The position numbers were made by a program, and so were the translations under genes. Positions 1 through 5,345 of a DNA stretch of 5,345 bases are shown piece after piece. Position 1 is the stretch's first letter, and each line of letters opens with the position of its first letter. Below the pieces are notes generated by a model. It was not told the origin of the DNA. It did no database searches and worked only from the letters and a program-made list of their open reading frames with translations. Location of the stretch: contig CAKTKC010000040.1 in the NCBI GenBank assembly GCA_934569225.1, positions 1 through 5,345 on the forward strand. Reading direction: 5' to 3'. This DNA comes from an uncultured Oscillospiraceae bacterium. GTDB taxonomy: Bacteria; Bacillota; Clostridia; Oscillospirales; Oscillospiraceae.

Positions 1-224
1 TCGCCGGACAGGATCTTGCCGGCAACTCTGGTCTCAGAGCGAAGGACTTTTTTTGTGTGCTTCCGTTTTTTCCGCTTTGGTTTCTCTATGGTGCGGTCTT
101 TTCCGTTGGCCAGGAACAGGTAGACAGGGTCTGCGTCTATCACGTAAAACCATTCGCCCTGATCCCGCCCGGCGGTTGACATCACCACGTCCGAAATCTG
201 AATGTCTGGCAAATCGGAATCCAT
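1..224 (-). CDS. KOW-domain RNA-binding protein (eL14-like), 3' end cut off by window
   Basis: The frame opens with ATG at 224-222 and stays open to the window edge, giving 74 complete codons plus two bases of another. It begins MDSDLPDIQISDVVMSTAGR and continues with a KOW-type beta-barrel pattern: a hydrophobic strand, AGRDQGEWF at about residues 18-26, a second strand (YVIDADPVYLFLANG, about 27-41), then a very basic tail with the core EKPKRKKRKH at 47-56. From memory, small KOW proteins of this kind, related to the KOW part of archaeal and eukaryotic ribosomal protein eL14, sit between map and infA in many Clostridia. They are presumed to bind RNA or the ribosome, but I know of no settled function. 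The start is 3 nt after the map stop and is preceded by AAGGA inside the last codons of map. The family call is fairly secure and the role is inferred. Confidence 0.85.
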   Translation of the reverse strand, partial: MDSDLPDIQISDVVMSTAGRDQGEWFYVIDADPVYLFLANGKDRTIEKPKRKKRKHTKKVLRSETRVAGKILSG

Positions 225-227
225 AAA

Positions 228-983
228 TCAAAATCCTTCGGTGACGGTGAGTATTTCCGGCTCGCCGTCGGTGATGAGTACAGTATTTTCATAGTGAGCC
301 GAGAGCTTTCCGTCAGCAGTCACCGTGGTCCAGCCGTCCTTGAGAACACGGACTTCATAAGTGCCCATGTTCACCATCGGCTCCACCGCGATGGTCATGC
401 CGGGGAGCAGTCTTGGCCCCCGGCCGGGATTTCCGAAATTCGGAACTTCCGGCTCCTCATGCAGGTTGCGTCCTACGCCGTGACCTACGAAGGAACGCAC
501 AACTGCAAAACCGTTAGACTCCACATACGTTTGAACCGCGTGGGAGATATCTTGCACACGCATGCCCTTTTTGGCGAACCGGATGCCCTCGAAGAAGGAC
601 TGCCGGGTCACGTCGATGAGCTTCTGCGCTTCGGTGCTGATGCTGCCGCAGGCGTAGGTTGCAGCGCAATCGCCATGAAATCCCTTGTAGTACGCGCCCA
701 CGTCCACCGACACGATGTCCCCGTCCTTCAGGATGTAATGTCCCGGAATTCCGTGGATGACCGTGCTGTTGACGCTGATGCACGCGCTGGCGGGGTAGCC
801 GCTGTAGTTCAGGAACGACGGTTTCGCGCCCTGAGACACGATATAATCGTGAACGGCCTGATCAATTGCCTTCGTCGATACGCCGGGTCTTACCATTTTC
901 CCTGCCAAAGCACGGGCTGCCGCGGTAATTTTACAGGCCTCGCGCATCGCTTCCAGCTCATGTTCATTTTTAATTGAAATCAT
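228..983 (-). CDS. map: Type I methionine aminopeptidase
   Basis: This cytosolic metalloenzyme removes the initiator methionine from new proteins when the second residue is small. The 251-residue length fits the short bacterial type I form with no N-terminal extension. All five metal ligands are in place: Asp94 (in VSVDVG), Asp105 (in HGDCAAT), His168 (in VGHGVG), Glu201 (in AVEPM) and Glu232 (in HYENT). The catalytic-site histidines His77 (in VIHGIP) and His175 (in NLHEEP) are also present, so the enzyme should be active. The ATG start overlaps the adk stop as ATGA, with only a weak SD site (AGGGG, 7 nt upstream), which suggests translational coupling to adk. The gene ends in TGA just before the KOW gene. 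Its position beside ribosomal genes and secY fits a role in nascent-chain processing. Codon 3 is a TCA, a codon otherwise avoided in these genes. Confidence 0.98.
   Translation of the reverse strand: MISIKNEHELEAMREACKITAAARALAGKMVRPGVSTKAIDQAVHDYIVSQGAKPSFLNYSGYPASACISVNSTVIHGIPGHYILKDGDIVSVDVGAYYKGFHGDCAATYACGSISTEAQKLIDVTRQSFFEGIRFAKKGMRVQDISHAVQTYVESNGFAVVRSFVGHGVGRNLHEEPEVPNFGNPGRGPRLLPGMTIAVEPMVNMGTYEVRVLKDGWTTVTADGKLSAHYENTVLITDGEPEILTVTEGF
234..238 (-). promoter_or_regulatory. SD site of the KOW gene, inside the 3' end of map
   Basis: AAGGA lies in the last sense codons of map (Glu-Gly-Phe-stop), with 9 nt between AGGA and the ATG at 224-222. It supports this start and implies that translation of the KOW gene is coupled to map. 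Confidence 0.7.
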
Positions 984-1618
984 GCCTTTGCCCCTATCGC
1001 CCTGAGGATATCCTCATTGGCACCTTCAATGGACTGGCTTCCGTTCACCGTGCGGAGTCTGCCCAGCTTGCCGTAGAAGTCCTTCAGGACTTCGGTGGAA
1101 GCGTGGTAGACCTGCAGGCGCTTGCGCACCGTTTCCGGCGCGTCGTCCTTGCGGACGATCAGCTCACTGCCGCAGGCATCGCAGATGCCGTCCTTCTTGG
1201 GAGGATTGGCGACGATGTGATAGCTTGCGCCGCACTTGGGGCAGACACGCCGCCCGGTCATCCGGCTCTCGATTGCACTGTCGTCAACCTCGATGGAAAT
1301 TACATGGTCGATGCGGATGCCCTTGGCTTCCAGGGCTTCGGCCTGGGCCAGCGTGCGGGGCACGCCGTCCAGAATGAAGCCGTTTGCGCAGTCGCTCTGA
1401 GCCACCCGGTCGGCTACGATGCCGAGGATCAGCTCATCGGGAACCAGCGCACCTTCGTCCATGTATTGCTTGGCCTTCTTTCCCAGCTCCGTGCCGTTGG
1501 CCATGGCTTCCCGGAGCATGTTCCCGGTAGAAATGGCGGGAATGGAGAGCTTCTTCACAAGAAGCTCTGCTTGTGTTCCCTTTCCGGCGCCGGGAGCGCC
1601 CAGTAGAATGAGATTCAT
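980..1618 (-). CDS. adk: Adenylate kinase, zinc-LID type
   Basis: This enzyme catalyses ATP + AMP = 2 ADP in the cytosol and keeps the adenylate pool in balance. At 212 residues it is a normal long-form bacterial Adk. The P-loop GAPGAGKGT is at residues 7-15. The AMP-binding region has STGNMLR at 30-36 and the FILDGVPRT segment at 81-89. The LID domain (about 121-157) carries two Cys pairs, CPKC at 126-129 and CDAC at 146-149, so a structural zinc is expected, as in Gram-positive Adk proteins. Conserved arginines include Arg88, Arg123, Arg156 and Arg167. One oddity is Val86 in the DG-[F/Y/I]-PR position. The ATG follows secY by 17 nt and has AGGAGG 9 nt upstream. The stop TGA overlaps the map start by 4 nt. 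Linkage to secY and map is common in Bacillota. Confidence 0.98.
   Translation of the reverse strand: MNLILLGAPGAGKGTQAELLVKKLSIPAISTGNMLREAMANGTELGKKAKQYMDEGALVPDELILGIVADRVAQSDCANGFILDGVPRTLAQAEALEAKGIRIDHVISIEVDDSAIESRMTGRRVCPKCGASYHIVANPPKKDGICDACGSELIVRKDDAPETVRKRLQVYHASTEVLKDFYGKLGRLRTVNGSQSIEGANEDILRAIGAKA
991..995 (-). promoter_or_regulatory. Weak SD site of map, inside adk
   Basis: AGGGG lies 7 nt before the map ATG, within the last codons of adk. It is the weakest SD site in the window and goes with an ATGA stop/start overlap. Ribosomes finishing adk probably reinitiate on map. Confidence 0.5.
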
Positions 1619-1627
1619 CCTGCCATA

Positions 1628-1633
1628 CCTCCT
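1628..1633 (-). promoter_or_regulatory. SD site of adk
   Basis: A perfect AGGAGG sits 9 nt before the adk ATG, in the 17-nt gap after secY. It decides the start over an earlier ATG (1626-1624) that lies only 1 nt after the SD site and stops after three codons. Confidence 0.85.
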
Positions 1634-1635
1634 GC

Positions 1636-2907
1636 TTAGTCCAGGAAGCCCTTGTAGTGCCGCATCAGCATCTGTGCCTCCAGCGCCTTCACCGTCTCAA
1701 GGGCAACGCCCACAACGATGATGACGGAGGTACCGCCGATGGCCAGGTTTCTGACGCCTTCCATCAGGTTGCCCGCGATAATGGGCAACAGGGCGACGAT
1801 GCCGAGGTAAACGGAACCGAACACGATGATCTTGTTGATGACCTTCTGGATAAAGTCGGCAGTGGGCTTGCCGGGGCGGAAGCCCGGGATGAAGCCGCCG
1901 TTGGACTTCAGGTTGTTGGAAATCTCCACGGTATCGTACTGAATGGTGGAGTAGAACCAGCTGAAGAAGAAGATCATGATGAAGTAGATCACTGCGTAGA
2001 TCCAGCTGGAGGAGCTCCAGACGTGATCATACCACCAGCCGCTGGTCTTGCCGGTAAAGGCACAGATGGTAGCGGGAAGGCTGCAGATGGACTGGGCAAA
2101 GATGACAGGCATAACGCCGGACATTGCCACCTTGATGGGCAGGTTGGTATTCTGGCCGCCGTAGACCTTCCGGCCTACAACGCGCTTGGCATACTGAATG
2201 GGGATGCGGCGCTCGGCGTCATTGATGAAGACGATGAACAGCACGAGAGCAACAATACCCACCAGCACGATGATGATCTGCCACCAGAGCAGGGTCGTCA
2301 GCGTGCCGATCATGCCGGGGATGCTGGAGATAATGTTGGCAAACAGGATCATGGAGATACCGTTGCCGATACCGAATTCCGTAATCTGCTCGCCCAGCCA
2401 CATGACCAGAGCGGAGCCGGCGGTGAACGCCAGGATGATGACCAGCGCGGGCAGGAAGCCCTCGGAGGTAATGATGGAGATCTGAGAAGAGTAGTTGCGC
2501 AGCATCATGTAGTACGCCCAGCCCATCAGCAGGCCGAGGCCGACCGTGGTGTAGCGGGTGATGCGCTCAATTTTCTTCTTGCCTTCCTCGCCGCCGTCCT
2601 TCGCCAGCCGCTCAAGAGCGGGGATGGCGACGGTCAGCAGCTGGATGATGATGGAGGCGTTAATGTAGGGCTGAATGCCCAGTGCAAGCACGGTGGCGCG
2701 GGAGAACGCGCTGCCGGACATTGCATTGTACAGGCCCAGGATAGTACTGGACAGAACGCTGTCGAAGTAATTCGCCAGAGTGGTCACGTCAATGAACGGA
2801 ACCGGAATGACGCTGCCCAAACGGTAAATCAGCAGAATGAACAGGGTGAAGAGGAGCTTCTTCCGCAGTTCAGGAATCTTCCAGGCATTCTTGAGTGTCT
2901 GCAGCAC
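1636..2907 (-). CDS. secY: Preprotein translocase channel subunit SecY
   Basis: SecY is the pore of the SecYEG translocon in the cytoplasmic membrane. It moves unfolded preproteins outward with SecA and inserts membrane proteins cotranslationally. The 423 residues show about ten hydrophobic segments, near 17-36, 68-93, 118-137, 151-171, 181-200, 208-228, 257-281, 303-322, 358-378 and 385-405. Both family signatures are visible: LALGIQPYINASIIIQLL at 74-91, and LVMWLGEQITEFGIGNG at 167-183. The cytoplasmic loops that contact SecA and the ribosome are basic: ERRIPIQYAKR at 232-242, and GFIPGFRPGKPT at 338-349 with the expected arginine at 344. The C-terminus MRHYKGFLD is typical. Translation starts at GTG directly after the rplO stop, and the N-terminus MLQTLKNAWKIPELRKK is normal for the family. 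No other start nearby fits. Lying in the spc operon next to rplO is its standard place. Confidence 0.98.
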   Translation of the reverse strand: MLQTLKNAWKIPELRKKLLFTLFILLIYRLGSVIPVPFIDVTTLANYFDSVLSSTILGLYNAMSGSAFSRATVLALGIQPYINASIIIQLLTVAIPALERLAKDGGEEGKKKIERITRYTTVGLGLLMGWAYYMMLRNYSSQISIITSEGFLPALVIILAFTAGSALVMWLGEQITEFGIGNGISMILFANIISSIPGMIGTLTTLLWWQIIIVLVGIVALVLFIVFINDAERRIPIQYAKRVVGRKVYGGQNTNLPIKVAMSGVMPVIFAQSICSLPATICAFTGKTSGWWYDHVWSSSSWIYAVIYFIMIFFFSWFYSTIQYDTVEISNNLKSNGGFIPGFRPGKPTADFIQKVINKIIVFGSVYLGIVALLPIIAGNLMEGVRNLAIGGTSVIIVVGVALETVKALEAQMLMRHYKGFLD

Positions 2908-3348
2908 TTATACCACCTCGGCCTTTCCGCCTGCCTGCTCAATCTTTTCCTTGGCAGACTCAGAGAAAGCCGCGGCCTTAACGGTAACCTTCTTGGTCAG
3001 GGTGCCATTGGACAGCACCTTCAGGCCATAGGGGCAGGCGGAGATGACGCCGGCCTCGATCAGAGCGGCTGCGTCCACAACTGCACCGTCCTCGAAGCAG
3101 TTCAGCGCAGCGACGTTGACGGCAGTCAGGGGCTTTGCATGGATGTTGTGGAAGCCGCGCTTGGGGATACGCCGGGCCAGAGGCATCTGGCCGCCTTCAA
3201 ATCCCACGCGGATCTTGCCGCCGGAACGGGCCTTCTGACCCTTGTGGCCACGGCCGCCGGTCTTGCCGTTGCCGGAACCGGTGCCACGACCCTTACGCTT
3301 GCCCACCTGGGTGGAGCCAGCAACAGGAGAAAGTTCATGAAGCTTCAT
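2908..3348 (-). CDS. rplO: 50S ribosomal protein L15 (uL15)
   Basis: L15 is a late-assembling protein of the large subunit, with a long N-terminal extension threaded into 23S rRNA and a globular C-terminal domain. From the ATG the protein is 146 residues, the usual length. The N-terminus MKLHELSPV is typical. The glycine- and arginine/lysine-rich extension covers about residues 15-47 and includes [19 protein letters not shown] and HKGQKARSG. It is followed by [17 protein letters not shown] at 50-66. The C-terminal family signature starts at LKVLSNG (109-115) and runs to about Gly141. I chose the ATG at 3348-3346 because AGGAGG lies 8 nt upstream. A TTG further upstream would add seven residues and overlap rpmD. 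The stop TAA is followed at once by the secY GTG. Confidence 0.97.
   Translation of the reverse strand: MKLHELSPVAGSTQVGKRKGRGTGSGNGKTGGRGHKGQKARSGGKIRVGFEGGQMPLARRIPKRGFHNIHAKPLTAVNVAALNCFEDGAVVDAAALIEAGVISACPYGLKVLSNGTLTKKVTVKAAAFSESAKEKIEQAGGKAEVV
2914..2919 (-). promoter_or_regulatory. SD site of secY, inside the last codons of rplO
   Basis: GAGGTG lies 6 nt before the secY GTG and also encodes part of the Glu-Val-Val end of L15. It supports a GTG start at 2907 with no gap after the rplO TAA. Confidence 0.75.
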
Positions 3349-3356
3349 ATTCTTCC

Positions 3357-3364
3357 CCTCCTTA
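3357..3364 (-). promoter_or_regulatory. Stop codon fused to SD site at the rpmD/rplO junction
   Basis: TAAGGAGG combines the rpmD stop codon with a full SD site for rplO, 8 nt before its ATG. The whole gap is 13 nt. It fixes the rplO start. Confidence 0.85.
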
Positions 3365-3544
3365 TTCAACTTCGGTGACCTGCAGCAGATAACCGATCTT
3401 GGCGATCTTGCCGCGGGTCTGGGTGTTGTCCGGCTGGATGGTCACCTGGCCGATCTTGCGCAGACCCAGGCTCTCAGCAGTAGCGATGTGCTTTTCCAGA
3501 CGGCCGTTCAGGCTCTTAACAAGCTTAATTTTCAGGTTTGCCAT
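3362..3544 (-). CDS. rpmD: 50S ribosomal protein L30 (uL30)
   Basis: L30 is a small single-domain protein of the large subunit that binds 23S rRNA. The 60 residues match the usual short bacterial form, without the extension found in archaeal and eukaryotic L7. Recognisable parts are the start [14 protein letters not shown], the LGLRKIGQ turn at 26-33, and the [18 protein letters not shown] region at 39-56 that gives the two closing strands. It lies between rpsE and rplO, the standard spc order. Both flanking gaps are 13-14 nt, and its own SD site is fused to the rpsE stop. Confidence 0.96.
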   Translation of the reverse strand: MANLKIKLVKSLNGRLEKHIATAESLGLRKIGQVTIQPDNTQTRGKIAKIGYLLQVTEVE

Positions 3545-3553
3545 GTTAATTGC

Positions 3554-3561
3554 CCTCCTTA
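3554..3561 (-). promoter_or_regulatory. Stop codon fused to SD site at the rpsE/rpmD junction
   Basis: TAAGGAGG combines the rpsE stop with the rpmD SD site, 9 nt before the rpmD ATG. Confidence 0.85.
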
Positions 3562-4065
3562 ACCTACGATTTGCTCTACGCTCTTACCACGGATAGCAGC
3601 AACCTGCTCGGGGGAACGCAGGGAAGTCAGACCAGCCATAGTGGCCTTGACAACGTTCTGGGGATTGTTGGAACGCAGGCACTTGGCGCAGATGTTCTTG
3701 ATGCCAACAGCCTCCATAACGGCACGGACAGCGCCGCCGGCGATAACGCCGGTGCCTTCGGGAGCGGGCTTCAGCAGAACAGTGCCGGCGCCGAAGATGC
3801 CGATGGTGTCATGGGGAATGGTGGTGCCGGCCAGAGAAACCTTAACCATGTTCTTCTTGGCATCGGCGATGCCCTTCAGAATGGCCTCGGAAACTTCGGC
3901 AGCCTTGCCCAGACCGTAACCCACGGTACCCTTGCCGTCGCCAACAACAACCAGAGCGGAGAACTTCATGACACGGCCGCCCTTAACGGTCTTGCTGACA
4001 CGGTTCAGGTAAACGACCTTCTCAATGAGCTCAGGAGCATCATTGTTCGTCTTATTATAAGCCAT
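3559..4065 (-). CDS. rpsE: 30S ribosomal protein S5 (uS5)
   Basis: S5 sits at the mRNA entry side of the small subunit and affects decoding accuracy. The 168 residues match the usual bacterial length. The N-terminal double-stranded-RNA-binding-like domain begins near residue 12 with the strand [20 protein letters not shown]. The family signature runs from [18 protein letters not shown] (29-46) to about Glu60. The C-terminal domain includes [20 protein letters not shown] (99-118) and NPQNVVKAT (134-142), and ends [10 protein letters not shown]. The loop VSKTVKGGR (23-31), where spectinomycin resistance changes are known in E. coli S5, looks wild type. Unusual points are a Cys-x-x-Cys pair at 126/129 and Arg131 where I would expect Gly before SNNP. 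The start has AGGAGG 7 nt upstream. Confidence 0.98.
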   Translation of the reverse strand: MAYNKTNNDAPELIEKVVYLNRVSKTVKGGRVMKFSALVVVGDGKGTVGYGLGKAAEVSEAILKGIADAKKNMVKVSLAGTTIPHDTIGIFGAGTVLLKPAPEGTGVIAGGAVRAVMEAVGIKNICAKCLRSNNPQNVVKATMAGLTSLRSPEQVAAIRGKSVEQIVG

Positions 4066-4072
4066 TATCTTT

Positions 4073-4078
4073 CCTCCT
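4073..4078 (-). promoter_or_regulatory. SD site of rpsE
   Basis: AGGAGG lies in the 18-nt gap after rplR, 7 nt before the rpsE ATG. Confidence 0.8.
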
Positions 4079-4083
4079 CACTC

Positions 4084-4443
4084 TTAGAACTTGAGCCCGG
4101 CTTCACGGGCGCCATCGGCCAGAGCAGCGATACGGCCATGGTACACATAACCGCCGCGGTCGAAGACGACCTCCTCGATGCCCTTTTCCTTGGCACGCTC
4201 AGCCAGAACAGCGCCGACCTTCTTGGCAGCCTCGCAGTTGCCGGTCGCGCCCTCAAATTCCTTCTCCAGCGTATTGGCGGAAACCAGAGTCACGCCATTG
4301 ACGTCGTCGATGATCTGGGCGTAGATGTTCGCGTTGGAGCGGAACACGTTCAGACGGGGACGCTCAGGAGTGCCGGAGATCTTGCCACGAACGCGGACAT
4401 GCCGATGCATGCGCATTGCTTTCTTATTGATCTTGCTAACCAT
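4084..4443 (-). CDS. rplR: 50S ribosomal protein L18 (uL18)
   Basis: L18 binds 5S rRNA and, with L5, brings it into the central protuberance of the large subunit. The 119 residues match the Gram-positive form closely. The N-terminal arm is basic ([18 protein letters not shown], 7-24). The motif [13 protein letters not shown] at 24-36 opens the RNA-binding domain. The strand [17 protein letters not shown] at 40-56 follows, and the C-terminal part holds [11 protein letters not shown] at 94-104 and [11 protein letters not shown] at the end. All are strongly conserved features of the family. It lies between rplF and rpsE with gaps of 15 and 18 nt, as expected. Confidence 0.98.
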   Translation of the reverse strand: MVSKINKKAMRMHRHVRVRGKISGTPERPRLNVFRSNANIYAQIIDDVNGVTLVSANTLEKEFEGATGNCEAAKKVGAVLAERAKEKGIEEVVFDRGGYVYHGRIAALADGAREAGLKF

Positions 4444-4452
4444 TTCGGCACA

Positions 4453-4457
4453 CCTCC
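4453..4457 (-). promoter_or_regulatory. SD site of rplR
   Basis: GGAGG (in TGGAGGTG) lies 9 nt before the rplR ATG, just after the rplF stop. Confidence 0.8.
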
Positions 4458-4458
4458 A

Positions 4459-5004
4459 TTACTTCTTGCCACCGGTCTTACCGACCTTACGGCGGATGAC
4501 CTCAGTGGTATACTTGATGCCCTTGCCCTTGTAGGGTTCGGGGGGACGCTTGCCGCGGACTTCGGCGGCGAACTGACCAACGGTCTGCTTGTCGATGCCG
4601 TGGATGATGATCTTGTTGGGAGCGGGAACCTCAATGGTGATGCCGGGGATCTCGTCCACGAACACTTCGTGGGAGTAGCCCAGACGCATGACCAGCTGGT
4701 TGCCCTTCTTCTCGGCACGGTAGCCAACGCCGTTGACTTCCAGTTCCTTGGTGAAGCCCTTCTCAACGCCTTCCACCATGTTGTGGATCAGGGTACGGGT
4801 CAGGCCATGCAGGGACTTGTGCAGATGCTCCTCATCAGGACGGTCAACGATCAGCTCATTGCCCTCGAGCTTCAGGATCATATCGGGATGGAAGGTGTGC
4901 GTCAGGGTACCCTTGGGTCCCTTCACGGTGACGACGTTGCCATCGGCAATGGTCACCGTAACGTTTGCCGGGATAATAACCGGCTTCTTACCAATTCTAG
5001 ACAT
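4459..5004 (-). CDS. rplF: 50S ribosomal protein L6 (uL6)
   Basis: L6 binds 23S rRNA near the sarcin-ricin loop and the factor-binding site of the large subunit. The protein is 181 residues, normal for bacteria, and has two similar alpha/beta domains, about 1-81 and 82-181. The start [12 protein letters not shown] is typical. [10 protein letters not shown] at 25-34 belongs to the first domain. [20 protein letters not shown] at 90-109 opens the second. The C-terminal family signature PEPYKGKGI is at 155-163, followed by the usual basic tail ending GKTGGKK. The ATG follows rpsH by 14 nt. Confidence 0.98.
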   Translation of the reverse strand: MSRIGKKPVIIPANVTVTIADGNVVTVKGPKGTLTHTFHPDMILKLEGNELIVDRPDEEHLHKSLHGLTRTLIHNMVEGVEKGFTKELEVNGVGYRAEKKGNQLVMRLGYSHEVFVDEIPGITIEVPAPNKIIIHGIDKQTVGQFAAEVRGKRPPEPYKGKGIKYTTEVIRRKVGKTGGKK

Positions 5005-5013
5005 TTACGAAAC

Positions 5014-5021
5014 CCTCCTTA
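5014..5021 (-). promoter_or_regulatory. Stop codon fused to SD site at the rpsH/rplF junction
   Basis: TAAGGAGG combines the rpsH stop with the rplF SD site, 9 nt before the rplF ATG. Confidence 0.85.
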
Positions 5022-5345
5022 CCAGACGAATGCCAGGACTTCGCCGCCGATGTGGTTTTCGCGAGCCTTCTTGTCGGTCATAACGCCCTTGGAAGTGGAA
5101 ACGATGGCGATGCCCAGACCCTTGAGAACCTTGGGCAACTCGTCGGCGCCGGCGTAGATACGCAGGCCGGGCTTGGAAACGCGCTTCAGCCCGGACAGGG
5201 CAGGCTGCTTCTTGCCCAGATACTTCAGGGTGATGTGAATGACGCCCTGGTTGCCGTTGTCCTGCAGAGAGAAGGACTTGATGTAGCCCTCATCCAGCAG
5301 AATCTGGGCAATGGCCTTCTTCAGGTTGGAAGCGGGGACATCCAC
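5019..5345 (-). CDS. rpsH: 30S ribosomal protein S8 (uS8), 5' end cut off by window
   Basis: S8 binds the central domain of 16S rRNA early in 30S assembly. In E. coli it also represses the spc operon by binding its mRNA. The visible 108 codons start at [10 protein letters not shown], which aligns with the inside of the family, so the GTG at the window edge is an ordinary valine codon, not a start. About 24 residues should be missing, which would give a total near the usual 132. Visible features are [13 protein letters not shown] (about 10-22 of the visible part), [14 protein letters not shown] (53-66), and the C-terminal signature [20 protein letters not shown] (78-97) ending GEVLAFVW, typical for S8. 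Whether S8 autoregulates this operon cannot be judged here, because the leader is outside the window. Confidence 0.97.
   Translation of the reverse strand: MDVPASNLKKAIAQILLDEGYIKSFSLQDNGNQGVIHITLKYLGKKQPALSGLKRVSKPGLRIYAGADELPKVLKGLGIAIVSTSKGVMTDKKARENHIGGEVLAFVW

Noticed and set aside
34..231. Minus-strand frame of 65 codons after map
   Set aside because: It is a shadow of the KOW gene in another frame. Its product is Arg-rich without a fold pattern, whereas the frame from 224 has a good SD site and a recognisable KOW protein.
1615..1626. Three-codon mini-frame (Met-Ala-Gly-stop) overlapping the adk ATG
   Set aside because: Its ATG is only 1 nt after AGGAGG, too close for initiation, while the adk ATG has a 9-nt spacer. 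It is probably chance.
1619..1635. Possible promoter or terminator between secY and adk
   Set aside because: The gap is only 17 nt and is filled by the adk SD site. I see no hairpin with a T-run and no convincing -10/-35 pair nearby.
3349..3369. Upstream TTG start for rplO adding seven residues
   Set aside because: It would overlap rpmD, use a rarer start codon and place the strong AGGAGG inside the coding region. MKLHELSPV is the normal L15 N-terminus.
1657..3378. Plus-strand open frame of 573 codons opposite secY and rplO
   Set aside because: It is codon-for-codon complementary to two well-identified genes, its product is a low-complexity Asp/His/Gly/Gln-rich chain, and it has no family resemblance. 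It ends when it enters rpmD, which is in another phase.
3550..5157. Plus-strand open frame of 535 codons opposite rpsE, rplR, rplF and part of rpsH
   Set aside because: This has the same cause: the three sense genes share a phase and lack TTA/CTA/TCA. There is no plausible domain, and it stops once it enters rpsH, which is in a different phase.
5343..5345. GTG at the window edge as the rpsH start
   Set aside because: The residues that follow align to the inside of S8, about 24 residues after the true start, so this is an internal valine codon.

Overview
This window is an ordinary but well-preserved stretch of the bacterial spc (ribosomal protein) operon. All genes are on the minus strand, so transcription runs from high to low coordinates. 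The order in that direction is rpsH (5' end cut off), rplF, rplR, rpsE, rpmD, rplO, secY, adk, map, then the start of a small KOW-domain RNA-binding protein that runs off the window at position 1. The proteins look Gram-positive: the adenylate kinase carries a zinc-type LID with four cysteines, L18 and L6 resemble their Bacillota relatives, and the secY-adk-map-KOW order is one I know from Clostridia, where infA usually follows. The DNA is GC-rich by eye, with strong codon selection. My best guess is a GC-rich member of the Clostridia, perhaps Oscillospiraceae or Ruminococcaceae. That placement is inference, not shown by the sequence.

Layout: positions 5345-2908 hold six ribosomal protein genes (uS8, uL6, uL18, uS5, uL30, uL15) separated by 13-18 nt, each downstream start preceded by a strong Shine-Dalgarno (SD) site. 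Positions 2907-1636 hold secY, whose GTG start follows the rplO stop with no gap. Positions 1618-980 hold adk. Positions 983-228 hold map, which overlaps adk by 4 nt (ATGA). Positions 224-1 hold the truncated KOW gene, 3 nt after the map stop. There is no non-coding stretch longer than 18 nt, and I see no promoter, terminator, RNA gene, repeat, CRISPR array or mobile element.

The genes form one growth-linked unit. It makes ribosomal subunit proteins, the membrane channel through which nascent proteins leave the cytosol (SecY), the enzyme that balances AMP, ADP and ATP (Adk), and the enzyme that removes the initiator methionine (Map). It ends in a probable ribosome- or RNA-associated KOW protein of unknown role. 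I found no previously undescribed system. The points most worth a second look are the KOW gene at the edge, three junctions where a stop codon is fused to the SD site, the zero-gap rplO/secY junction, unusual residues in Adk and S5, and the near absence of TTA, CTA and TCA codons, which leaves very long antisense frames open.
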